Translations under genes and position numbers: made by a program
Notes under the pieces: generated by a model
The model's database searches: none
What the model saw: only the letters and a program-made list of their open reading frames with translations
Told to the model about the DNA's origin: nothing
Shown here: in pieces, positions 1 to 8,400 of the stretch
How the letters are laid out: each line of letters starts with the position of its first letter
How positions within the stretch are numbered: the first letter of the stretch is position 1
NCBI GenBank assembly: GCA_005405945.1
Contig: BJHW01000002.1
Span: 806,001 to 870,000 of the forward strand
From: Streptomyces violaceusniger
GTDB lineage: Bacteria > Actinomycetota > Actinomycetes > Streptomycetales > Streptomycetaceae
Direction of reading: 5' to 3'
Length of the DNA: 64,000 nt

Positions 1-399
1 AGTCCTTGTAGAAGGACTTGTTCTCGGCGGCCACGAACGCGTGCTGGACACCCGTGGGCACCCGGTCCAGGGTGACCATCTCGCGGTTGATCTCACCGGT
101 GCGGGCGAGGATCGTGCCGTCGCTGAACTTGTAGACGTTGCTCTGCGCCTTCGCCTGGGCGTTGGCCTTGGGGATGTCAATGGAGTAGTAGAGCACCGTG
201 AACGCCCCGATTAGCAGCGCGCACAGGCCGGCCAGATAGGCGAGTAGCTTCCGCCAGGTGAAGAACCGCCGGATGCCGGTCCGCTTCCGCTTGCCGTGTC
301 CTCTCGCTCCGCGCCTTCGGCCCGGGGTCTGGTGTCCCGCGGCGTCTGCTCCGAGTCCGGTGTGAACCGTACGCGTCGTGCCGTGAGGGGACCTGCCAT
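1..399 (-). CDS. Class A penicillin-binding protein, N-terminal part (cut by window edge)
   Basis: Only the first ~130 residues are present. The order is a basic cytoplasmic segment, one membrane span (RKLLAYLAGLCALLIGAFTV), then the glycosyltransferase-domain start with SDGTILARTGEINRE and VPTGVQHAFVAAENKSFY, typical of class A PBPs that polymerise and cross-link peptidoglycan outside the membrane. The ATG at 399 has a GGAGGA site at 409-414, but its frame differs from the PBP frame. One extra base in the run at 321-327 restores MAGPLTARR...RPRGRRRGARGHGKRKR. The gene follows the kinase gene at 538-1857 with a 138-bp gap and the same orientation, consistent with an envelope-stress locus. The family call is firm; the exact N-terminus is an inference. 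Confidence 0.85.
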
Positions 400-537
400 G
401 CCGATTGCTCCTCCGTCGATCCCGGCCGCGAGGTTGCGCACGGGTCGGCGCCATCCTCCTCAGCGAAGATCTTCGGAACCGCAACGGGCGGTCTCGGCGG
501 GGGCTCGGCCGCGTCTCGACTTCCGCTCGACCGTGTA

Positions 538-1857
538 TCAGCCGTGTATCGGTCCGGGCTCCGGCGATCCGGGCTGCTCGGGCCGCTCGGGCCGCTCGGG
601 CAGGCGCAGGGTGGCGACCGCGCCGCCGTCCGGTGCGTTGCCGAACTCCAGCGTGGCGCCGATGACCTGAGCCTGTCCGGCCGCGATGGTCAGCCCGAGG
701 CCATGGCCCCGGCCGCGCTCCCGGACCCCGGTGCGGAACCGCTGCGGTCCCTTCTCCAGCAGATCGTCCGGGAAGCCGGTGCCGTGGTCGCGCACCGTCA
801 CGGTCCGGCCGTCCGCCGCCACCGTCACCTCGACCGGTTCGCGGCCGTGGCGATGGGCGTTGACCACGAGGTTGGCGACGATACGGGTCAGCCGACGGGG
901 ATCCGTCCACACCTTCGGGCCGTCCGCGACGTCCTGCTCTCCGGTGTCCTCGCGGTCCCGCTGCCCGGTGTCGTCCGCCGCGCCGGTCCGCAGCCGCGCC
1001 GTCAGCCCGGTGCCCGCGATGGCCTCCTCGAGCACCGGCCCCAGGGGGCAGGGGGACAGATCGGCCTCCTCCGCCCCCGCGTCCAGCCGGGAGATCTCCA
1101 GCAGATCCTCGACCAGCGTGCTCAGCACCCGCACCCGGTCGCGCACATACCCGGCCGCCTCGCCCGGCGGGAGCAGCTCGGCGGCGGTGACCAGGCCCAT
1201 CAGCGGAGTGCGCAGCTCATGCGCCACATCGGCGGTGAACCGCTGCTCGTCGAGCAGCCGCTCCTGCAGCGCGGCGGCCATCGAGTCCACGGCCCCGGAG
1301 ATCTCGGCGATCTCGTCGTGCGGGCGGGTGGCGGGGGAGATCCGGGCGTCCAGGTCCCCGGCCGCGATCCGCCGCGCGGTGGCCGCCGCCAGCCGCAGCC
1401 GTCGGCTCATCCGCTCGGCGGTCAGGATGCCCAGCGGCAGCACCACGGCGGTGGTCATCAGCCCGGCCAGGATGATGTTGGTGTCCAGCGCACCGATGTC
1501 GCGCATCGTGGTGCTCATGTCGAGGCGTACGGAGAGGACTTGGTCATCGGCGGGCCGGGCCGCCCACATCGCGGGTCCGCCCGGGCCGGTGGTGAACTCG
1601 GTGCCCTGATGGCCCCTTTCCACCAGGCGCCGCAGATCCCCGGGGAGCCCGGGCGCGTCCAGCACCGCGCCGGAGCCCTGGAGACCGCCGGTGCGGGCGT
1701 AGATGACCGCGGCGCGGTCGAGCGTGGTCCGCGCCCCGTCGCGCGCCTGGGACAGTTCGCGGTCGCGCGAGGCGTTGTGCACCAGGACGCCCACCGCGGC
1801 CGCGGCGGCACAGGTCGCCGCCGCCACCAGGGCGACGATCCGCCATCTCAGCGTCAT
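538..1857 (-). CDS. CseC-like sensor histidine kinase
   Basis: 439-residue membrane kinase. TM1 is about residues 6-27, then a short extracytoplasmic loop, TM2 about 125-146, and HAMP 147-200. The HisKA box is VAHELRTP with phospho-acceptor His213. The HATPase domain has the N-box NLVVNAHRHG, a DHGTGFPDD G1 box and GHGLGLTIA. It should autophosphorylate in response to an envelope signal and pass phosphate to the regulator encoded just upstream. The ATG at 1857 lies 2 nt past the regulator stop codon (TGACGATG), indicating translational coupling. The tail after residue ~420 is rich in Pro, Glu and Gly. Relation to CseC of the Streptomyces sigma-E system is inferred from gene order and from the partner's sequence. 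No sigE gene is next to it, so it may be a paralogue. Confidence 0.88.
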   Translation of the reverse strand: MTLRWRIVALVAAATCAAAAAVGVLVHNASRDRELSQARDGARTTLDRAAVIYARTGGLQGSGAVLDAPGLPGDLRRLVERGHQGTEFTTGPGGPAMWAARPADDQVLSVRLDMSTTMRDIGALDTNIILAGLMTTAVVLPLGILTAERMSRRLRLAAATARRIAAGDLDARISPATRPHDEIAEISGAVDSMAAALQERLLDEQRFTADVAHELRTPLMGLVTAAELLPPGEAAGYVRDRVRVLSTLVEDLLEISRLDAGAEEADLSPCPLGPVLEEAIAGTGLTARLRTGAADDTGQRDREDTGEQDVADGPKVWTDPRRLTRIVANLVVNAHRHGREPVEVTVAADGRTVTVRDHGTGFPDDLLEKGPQRFRTGVRERGRGHGLGLTIAAGQAQVIGATLEFGNAPDGGAVATLRLPERPERPEQPGSPEPGPIHG

Positions 1858-1859
1858 CG

Positions 1860-2621
1860 TCAGCGCCGCAGCTTGTAGCCGAAGCCGCGGACCGTCTCGA
1901 TCCGTTCGGCGCCTATCTTGGCCCGCAGCCGCTGCACATGGAGGTCGACCACACGGGTGTCGCCCTGCCACGCGTGGTCCCAGACCCGGCTGAGCAGCGT
2001 CCGGCGCTCCAGCACCACACCGGGCGAGCCGGCGAACTCCAGCAGCATCCGCAGTTCGGTGGGGGTCAGGGCCAGCGGCTCTCCCGCGCGGCGCACCTCC
2101 ATGCCGCGGGTGTCGATGGTCAGATCGCCGAAGACGAGGGTGTCGGGACCGGCCGCGCCGTCCGCATCCGGAGCCCCGCCGCCCGCCTCGGCGCGCGGGG
2201 CGCGGGCCACCGGGGTGAAGGAGGCGCGGCGCAGCAGCGAGCGGATACGGGCCACCAGGACCGCGCTCTCGCACGGCTTGACCACGTAGTCGTCGGCGCC
2301 CGCCTCGAGACCGGAGACCACGTCCAGGGAGTCACCGCGCGCGGACATCATCAGGATCGGCGCCAGGCTGAACTCGCGGACCCGGCGGCACAGTCCGATG
2401 CCGTCCAGCTCGGGCAGCATCACATCCAGCAGCAGCAGATCGGGCTGTCTCTCCCGGAAGATCTCCAGCCCGGTGAGGCCGTCGCCCGCGGTGGACACGG
2501 TGAAGCCGTACCGCTCCAGGGCCATCCGCACCGTATTGCGGATCACCTCGTCGTCCTCGACGAGCAGCAGATGCGCCTCGGTCGGGGAGCCGGGGCCGGG
2601 CGGGGTGAAGGCGGTGGTCAT
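1860..2621 (-). CDS. CseB-like OmpR/PhoB-family response regulator
   Basis: 253 residues. The receiver domain (residues 17-130) has acidic pocket VEDDE, phospho-acceptor Asp66 in LLLLDVMLPELDG, and the conserved Lys in YVVKP. The DNA-binding winged helix (about 155-253) contains LALTPTELRMLLEF, DTRVVDLHVQRLRAKIG and the C-terminal ETVRGFGYKLRR, very close to CseB. The ATG at 2621 overlaps the stop of the upstream lipoprotein gene in an ATGA motif, and its own stop abuts the kinase start, so lipoprotein, regulator and kinase form one transcript. Likely targets are envelope-maintenance genes, possibly including the adjacent PBP; that link is inference. Confidence 0.9.
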   Translation of the reverse strand: MTTAFTPPGPGSPTEAHLLLVEDDEVIRNTVRMALERYGFTVSTAGDGLTGLEIFRERQPDLLLLDVMLPELDGIGLCRRVREFSLAPILMMSARGDSLDVVSGLEAGADDYVVKPCESAVLVARIRSLLRRASFTPVARAPRAEAGGGAPDADGAAGPDTLVFGDLTIDTRGMEVRRAGEPLALTPTELRMLLEFAGSPGVVLERRTLLSRVWDHAWQGDTRVVDLHVQRLRAKIGAERIETVRGFGYKLRR

Positions 2622-3489
2622 CGCGTGGTCCTCGTCTCCGTACGGGTGCCCGTGTCCGCCGCTGTGCCGGTGCTGCTCGGCGCGGCCTCCGGTGCGGTGC
2701 CGGGGCGACGGACCGGGCGGCCGCACCCTCCTCCGGGATGGGGGCCAGGGTGGCCGCGCCCTCCTCCGGGATGGGGGCCAGGGTGGCCGCGCCACCCTCC
2801 GGGACGGGGGTACGGGTGGCCGTGCCGTCCTCGGGCGTCACGGCGGCCATGACAGTGCCGTTCCAGCGGAAGCGGGTGGTGACCCGGCCGTCCTTGCCGA
2901 TCGCGGAGATCAGCAGATCGCGGCCGAAGGTTTCGCCGGTGAGCCCGGGCGGGCCCCAGTAGATCAGCACGGGGCGGACCGTGCGGCCCGAGGCGGTGTA
3001 GACCTGAAGCAGCGTCCGCTCGAACGCCGGCAGATCGGCCGCCACCACCAGTTCGTCCCGGCCGTCGCCGGTCAGATCGCGGTGGACGGTCTCCCGCAGC
3101 GGGCAATAGCCGCCGTCCGGGCACAGGGAGACCTCCTTCTGCACCACCGCCGGCACATTGGGGTCGTGGAGCAGCAGGTTCTGCGCGGACAGGGCGGCCA
3201 GGCCGCCCGAGGGCACCTTGACCTTGTCCACCGGCAGATAGCGGGCGAAGTCGGGCTTCTGGCGCGGCGAGGTCACGGCCGAGGGGGTGTACCGCGGCCA
3301 CAGCGGAACGGCGCTGGCCGGCGCCGACAGCGAGGGCGCCGCGCCGTCGTCCCGCACCCCGGCCTGGGCCGCGCACCCCGCGGCGGTCACGGCGGCGCAC
3401 GCGGCCACCACGGCGGGCAGGAGGCCGCGGGGCAGCCTGCGGCGGGGGCGTCGTCGCGCGGTGCGCGAACCGGTGGGGAGTGAACGCAT
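2618..3489 (-). CDS. Secreted lipoprotein, CseA-like, with C-terminal tandem repeats
   Basis: The ATG at 3489 begins a twin-arginine-rich, basic start, a hydrophobic core (LLPAVVAACAAVTAAG) and a lipobox ending at Cys (TAAGCAA), so it is an exported lipoprotein. The mature part has VHRDLTGDGRDELVV, an EF/FG-GAP-like loop also seen in CseA-type proteins. The C-terminal part carries three 11-residue repeats around GAATLAPIPEE. The initial frame runs on to 2332, through the regulator gene. A one-base shift near 2700-2725 lets it end at the TGA that overlaps the regulator ATG, which is the likelier structure. In S. coelicolor CseA restrains the sigma-E response; a similar role here is inferred from position only. 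Confidence 0.72.
2723..2821. repeat. 33-bp tandem repeat, three copies, inside the lipoprotein gene
   Basis: Units 2723-2755, 2756-2788 and 2789-2821. The first two differ at one base; the third is more diverged. They encode PEEGAATLAPI-type 11-residue units in the lipoprotein tail. The length is a multiple of three, so copy-number change would keep the frame. Confidence 0.9.
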
Positions 3490-3526
3490 GGCCGTCTCAG
3501 CCTACTGAGCGACGTCAGGCGCGCCA

Positions 3527-3642
3527 CGCGGGACCCGTGAGGTATCGGCCGGGCCGCGGGAATCGTGACCTGTCGGCCGTGGCCCGCGGGACCCGTGAGG
3601 TATCGGCCGGGTGGCGGGAGCCGTGGCGTATCGGCCGGGTGG
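3527..3642. repeat. Four degenerate ~30-bp intergenic direct repeats
   Basis: Units share the core cGCGGGAccCGTGAggTaTCGGCCGGg and begin near 3527, 3556, 3585 and 3614. They fill most of the gap between the lipoprotein start and the regulator terminator. The function is not evident. Confidence 0.75.
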
Positions 3643-3651
3643 TCCAAGACG

Positions 3652-3683
3652 ACAGGCCCGGGGCGGTGCCGCCCCGGGCCTGT
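3652..3683. terminator. Strong hairpin downstream of the PAS-LuxR gene
   Basis: Perfect 15-bp inverted repeat (3652-3666 with 3669-3683) separated by 2 nt. It lies 31 bp after the stop of the minus-strand regulator at 3714. There is no long U-tract, which is usual in Streptomyces. Confidence 0.75.
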
Positions 3684-3713
3684 TCGGCATGACGCACCGT
3701 CACATGAGGTGCG

Positions 3714-4370
3714 CTACTTGATGAATTCCGGGCGAACGCGGGCCGGCCAGGTGCCGACGGTCAGCACGCCGGCCGCGTAGGCACGCGAGACCAAGGCCGC
3801 CCGGTTGGGTGCCTTCATCTTCCGCAACATGGATCCCACGTGGTATTCGACGCCCTGTCTGCTGAGGTAGAGCTTGGCGGCCATCTGCACGGTCGACGCG
3901 CCGGTGGCCACCCCCTCGAGTATCCGTGCCTCCAGCGGCGACAGCAGCTTCTGGCTGGTGGGAGTCGGTTCCTCCTCTGGTCGTTCGTCATCCGGTTTGA
4001 CCATCACGACGATGGCCGCGAGCCGGTCGGACCGGCCCTGTATGGCCGTGCCGGTCAGCTTGCCCGAGAAGACCCGGCCCCGTGAGTGGTAGCCGAGGAC
4101 GCGCTCGGTGAAGCGGGTGCGCCGGCCGTCGTGCAGCCGTGAGAAGTGTTCCCGCAGGACGGAGGGGGCGCTGGGGTGCAGCAGGTCGAACAGGCTGCGG
4201 CCGCACAACTCGGCGGACGACGCGCCGAAGTGTCGGAAGAAGTCCTCGTCCCCGGCCACCACATGGAGGTCGGGGGCGAGTGTGGCCATTCCGGTGGCGT
4301 GCCGCGAGGCGGCGGGCACTGCCTGTCCGGGCACTCGAGGGGCACTCTGAGCGCTGTGGGGGAGGGCCAA
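3714..4370 (-). CDS. PAS-LuxR family transcriptional regulator (PimM-like)
   Basis: 218 residues. The N-terminal PAS domain (about 28-125) contains MATLAPDLHVVAGDEDFFRH and CGRSLFDLLHPS. The C-terminal LuxR-type helix-turn-helix (about 143-205) contains LSPLEARILEGVATG and YLSRQGVEYHV, followed by APNRAALVSRAYAAGVL. This architecture and these motifs match the PAS-LuxR activators of polyene macrolide clusters (PimM, AmphRIV, PteF). No biosynthetic genes are nearby, so it is an orphan here. The TTG at 4370 is a weak start without a clear ribosome site; ATG at 4289 or a frame-shifted upstream start are alternatives, so the first ~27 residues are uncertain. Confidence 0.82.
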   Translation of the reverse strand: MALPHSAQSAPRVPGQAVPAASRHATGMATLAPDLHVVAGDEDFFRHFGASSAELCGRSLFDLLHPSAPSVLREHFSRLHDGRRTRFTERVLGYHSRGRVFSGKLTGTAIQGRSDRLAAIVVMVKPDDERPEEEPTPTSQKLLSPLEARILEGVATGASTVQMAAKLYLSRQGVEYHVGSMLRKMKAPNRAALVSRAYAAGVLTVGTWPARVRPEFIK

Positions 4371-4631
4371 GAGGAGTCACCGCTTTCGGTCGGTTCGTGA
4401 CGGAGTGGTCAGTCCGTCTCGGGTGAACCCCCAGGTGACGGAGGGTCGGCGCATCGCGGCCACGCAATGCGCCGAACCCCAGGGGGAATTCAGTGACGGG
4501 TGTTAGGTCCGCTTCCTGGTGTATACCAACGCTACGGTGACCGTGGGGTGCCCGTTTCCAGCAGAGTTCTGCCCGTTTCTTGACCGCTTTGCGAGTGGAA
4601 TCGACACGGCGCGAAGCCGCTGGTCGAAACG

Positions 4632-5342
4632 TTACGCCGCGGCCTTGGCGGACCTCCGCGTCCGCGAACGGCTCCCGGAACGGGCGCTCCTCGAACTCGA
4701 TCGACCCGCGGTGCGGCCCTCGCCGCGGCCCGCGCCGCGCTCCTCGGACGGCTCGGCCATGATGCCGCCCTTGCGCAGCACCGCGTAACCGACTCCGATG
4801 CCGACGGCCACCGGCCATTCGATGACCTCCACGGCGCCCAACGCGCCGAGCCCCACGTACAGCGGGAGTCCGCCCTTGGCGGGCAGCACCCGGCGGGCCA
4901 TCTCGATCGGCTTCATCGCCGCCCTCGCCGCACCACCGGTCGCACGGGTGGTGGCGTGGCCGACCGTTCCGAAGGTCTCCTTCGTGGCGTGGCCCATGGT
5001 GTCCAGGGTCTCCCTGGTGGCGTGCCCGACGGTGTCGAACCCCTCCTTCGTGGCGTGGCCCATGGCGTTGAACGTGGGCACCGTGACGGTCAGGCGGCGC
5101 TTGCCGTCGCTGCGCGATGTCTCCATGGGGCCCTTGGCGGCCTTCGCCGTCCGCTGCCGCTGTGTGGTCTTCGACGGCCTGGTGGACTTCGTCGTCCTCT
5201 TGGCCTGCGAGGGCTTCGAGGTGGCCGACGTGGTCTGGGACTTCGTCGTCGACTTGCCGCCGCGCGCCGGCGATGCCGTCTTCTTCGCGGCGGTCGAGGA
5301 ACTGCGCTTGCGTGAAGTAGCGGGAGTGGTCACTGGTCTCAC
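4632..5342 (-). CDS. Lys/Ala-rich protein with 11-residue amphipathic repeats and a hydrophobic hairpin
   Basis: About 236 residues; family not recognised. Residues ~1-85 are rich in Lys, Thr, Ser and Ala (TTPATSRKRSS..., KRTTKSTRPSK), like histone-H1-type tails. Residues ~95-140 are four 11-residue repeats with core GHATKE(G/T)(F/L)DT, which would form an amphipathic helix like LEA or apolipoprotein repeats. Then comes a hydrophobic stretch (LYVGLGALGAVEVIEWPVAV) and a basic Arg/Ser/Gly tail. GTG at 5342 is the preferred start, with 5348 or 5333 possible; none has a clear ribosome site. It is divergent from the P-type ATPase at 5435. A membrane- or nucleoid-surface role is only a guess. Confidence 0.6.
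   Translation of the reverse strand: MRPVTTPATSRKRSSSTAAKKTASPARGGKSTTKSQTTSATSKPSQAKRTTKSTRPSKTTQRQRTAKAAKGPMETSRSDGKRRLTVTVPTFNAMGHATKEGFDTVGHATRETLDTMGHATKETFGTVGHATTRATGGAARAAMKPIEMARRVLPAKGGLPLYVGLGALGAVEVIEWPVAVGIGVGYAVLRKGGIMAEPSEERGAGRGEGRTAGRSSSRSARSGSRSRTRRSAKAAA
4951..5073. repeat. 33-bp tandem repeat, ~3.7 copies, coding
   Basis: Units 4951-4983, 4984-5016, 5017-5049 and a partial 5050-5073, each beginning GTGGCGTG(G/C)CC on the plus strand. They encode the GHAT repeats of the minus-strand gene. Confidence 0.9.
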
Positions 5343-5399
5343 GTCCACACGGTGATGACGGATGGAATCTTCTTCCCTTTTCAGGGTAATAGGGATGAA

Positions 5400-5416
5400 C
5401 CGGGCAGGCTGCCCGG
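5400..5416. promoter_or_regulatory. Inverted repeat just upstream of the P-type ATPase
   Basis: CCGGGCA-ggc-TGCCCGG, perfect 7-bp arms, ending 4 bp before the CGGAGG ribosome site at 5421-5426. It could be an operator or a 5'-leader hairpin affecting translation. Confidence 0.4.
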
Positions 5417-5434
5417 AGAGCGGAGGTTCCCTTG

Positions 5435-8400
5435 ATGTCACCGCTGCTGTCGCTGTCAGCGCTGCGCCTGCCCCTGCCGCCTTCGCTGCTTCTCGCACCC
5501 CTCAAGAGCGGTGTGACCGCGGGGGTGCGGGATGCCGCCGGAGCCGTCGGACGGCTGGTCCGGCCCTCCGAGCGCGGGATCTGGTCCTACCCGGGGCGGT
5601 ACTACATCGAGGTCCGCGGGGTGCACGGCATCGGCGGCGAGCAGGTGGCCCGCCGGGTGGAGCTGGCGCTCGAGGAGCATTCGCGAGTGCAGTGGGCACG
5701 TGTGAACGCGCCCTCCGAACGGGTCGTGGTGGCCGTGGGCAAGCCGCCCCCGTCCGAGCAGGACCTGATCGCCCGGATCGAGCGCGCGGAACTCCAGGCG
5801 CCCGTCGGACCCACCGAAGAGTTCGACGAATGGGCCCCGGAGCCCCGCCACCCCTCCGGCGGCGCCAGGGAGGCCCAGTCGCTGGTCGTCGTGGCCGCGG
5901 ACGTCGTGGGGCTGAGCGTGGCCACCGCGCTGCGCCTGACCCCCTGGCTCAAGCTGCCCACCGAGGTGGCCGCCACCATGTCCGTCATCCAGAACCACCC
6001 CCGCCTGCGGCGCCTCGCCCTGGCCATCACCCGCGGCCGGACGACCGAGCCGACGCTGCCGGTGCTGAGCGCGCTGACCCAGGGCGTGGCCACCAGCGGC
6101 GGGGGCTCGTGCTCGACCTCATCCAGCGGATGGCCCTGTGGTGGGAGGCGGAGGCGGAGGGCCGGGCCTGGGCGGCGATGGAGCCGCATCTGGTGCACGG
6201 CCCCCGGGACGTGGTGGCCGAGCCCATCGTGGTCGAGCGGCCCGGCCCGTCCCCCAAGGACACCGTGGAGCGCTTCGCGGAGCTCTCCATGGCCGCGGGG
6301 GCCGCGGCCGGCGCGCTCGCCGCCCCCTTCGCCGGTCCGCGCCGCGGGCTCGCCGTCGGGTTCTCCTCCGTGCCCAAGGCGCCCGGGGCCGGCCGGGAGG
6401 GATTCGCGACCAGCCTCGGCCGGTTCCTGGCGCTGCGCGGCGTCCTGGCCATGGACCGCAGCGCGCTGCGGCGGCTGGGCCAGGTCGACACCGTGGTGCT
6501 GGACGAGGCGGCGCTGCGCGGCGACCGCTACGAACCCATCGACCTGGAACTCCTCGGCGGCGCCGACCCCGAGCGGACCGCCGACCGGCTCTTCGACCTC
6601 TTCGACCCCGATGAGCCCCTGGAGACCCGCCGCGCGGGCGGATGGGTGCTCGGCGCCCTGGACACGCTGGAGCTGACGGGCCGCACCGGCCAGCAGACCG
6701 CGGCGAAGCTCCGCCGCAGGGGCAGCGAGCGGGTGCTCGGCCTGGCCCGGGGAGCAAGCTCCAGGCGGTGGTGGGCCTCGCCCCGCAGACCGTGCCCGGC
6801 GCCGAGGCCGTGGCCGCCGCCGCCCGGCGGGCCGGGTCCCGCATCGTCCTGGCCACCGACCGGCCGAAGCCCACGGGCATCACCTTCGCCGACGCGGTGG
6901 TGCCCTCCGGCGGCCGCCTCGTGGCCTCCGTACGCTCCCTCCAGGCCGACGGCGCGGTCGTGCTGCTGCTCTCCGGCAACCGCCGGGCCCTGGGGGCCGC
7001 CGACTGCGGCATCGGGGTGCACCGCGAAGGCGAGCCCCCCGCCTGGGGCGCCCATCTGCTCGTCGGCGCCGACCTGGAGTCGGCCGGACTCATTGTGGAC
7101 GCCGTCGGCGTGGCCGCGCGGGTCGACCGGGAGAGCGCCCTGCTGTCCGCCGGCGGCAGCGCCATCGGCGCGGTGGCCGCCCTCCAGGCGCCCCCGAACC
7201 AGGCCACCGCGCGCGGCGCGGCGGCCGGTACCACCGCGGGGACCCTGGCCTTCGCCCTGGGCAACTGGCGGGCGCGCCAGCTCCTGGCCCGCCCCATGGA
7301 CCCGCCGGTGACCACCACCCCCTGGTATCTGATGCCCGTCCCCCGGGTGCTGGAGCGGCTGCGGACCGGGCCCGACGGGCTGGCCCCGGAGGAGGCGGCG
7401 TCCCGCACCGCGCAGGGGCCGCGCCGGGGCGAGCCCACCGGCACCACCCTGCCCGCCGCGTTCATCGAGGAGCTCGCCAATCCGCTGACCCCGGTGCTGG
7501 CCGCCGGGGCCGCCCTGGCCGCCGCCGTGGGCTCGCGCACCGACGCCGCGCTGGTGGCCGCCATCACCGGCGTCTCCGCGCTCGTCGGCGGGTTCCAGCG
7601 GGTCAGGACCGAGCGGGCGCTGTCCGAGCTGTTCGCCCGGTCGGCGATCGGCGCCCGGGTCCGCAGGGGTGGTACGGAACGCCTGGTGACCGCCGGGGAC
7701 CTGGTCCCCGGCGACATCGTCGTGCTGGGCCCGGAGGACGTGGTGCCCGCCGACTGCCGGGTGCTGGAGGCCGAGGGGCTCGAGGTCGACGAGTCCTCGC
7801 TGACCGGCGAGTCCCTTCCGGTGCACAAGTCCCCGGCACCGGTCGTCGGCGCCCAGCTCACCCAGCGCCGGTCGATGCTCTACGAGGGCACCACGGTCTC
7901 CGCGGGGCGGGCGGAGGCCGTCGTCGTGGCCACCGGACCGGCCACCGAGGTCGGCCGCAGCCTGGCCACCGCACGCCAGGCCGCCCCCGTCACCGGTGTC
8001 GAGGCGCGGCTGACCGCGCTCACCCGGTCCAGCGTGCCCATCGCGGTCGGGTCCGCCGCCGCGGTCGCCGGCGCCGGACTGCTGCACGGCCTCCCGCTCA
8101 CCGAGAACCTCGCCTCCGCCGTCAACCTCGCCGTGGCGTCCGTCCCCGAAGGGCTCCCGTTCCTGGTCAACGCCGCCCAGCTGGCCGCCGCCCGGCGGCT
8201 GGCCGACCTCGGCGCCCTGGTCCGCAACCCCCGCACCATCGAGGCACTCGGCCGGGCCGACGTGCTGTGCTTCGACAAGACCGGGACCCTCACCGAGGGC
8301 AACCTCCAGCTCGCCGCCGTCAGCGACGGCGGAGGCCCGCAACCCGCCGACCGGCTCGACGCGCCCCGTAAGGCGGTGCTCGCCGCCGCCCTGCGCGCGA

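Noticed and set aside
2332..2617. Lipoprotein frame continuing 286 bp into the regulator gene
   Set aside because: It would overlap a well-supported regulator in another frame; the alternative frame gives a classic ATGA stop-start overlap.
5380..5399. AGGGTAATAGGGAT resembling a homing-endonuclease (I-SceI-like) site
   Set aside because: The order of words differs from the true site and no intron or endonuclease gene is present; coincidence.
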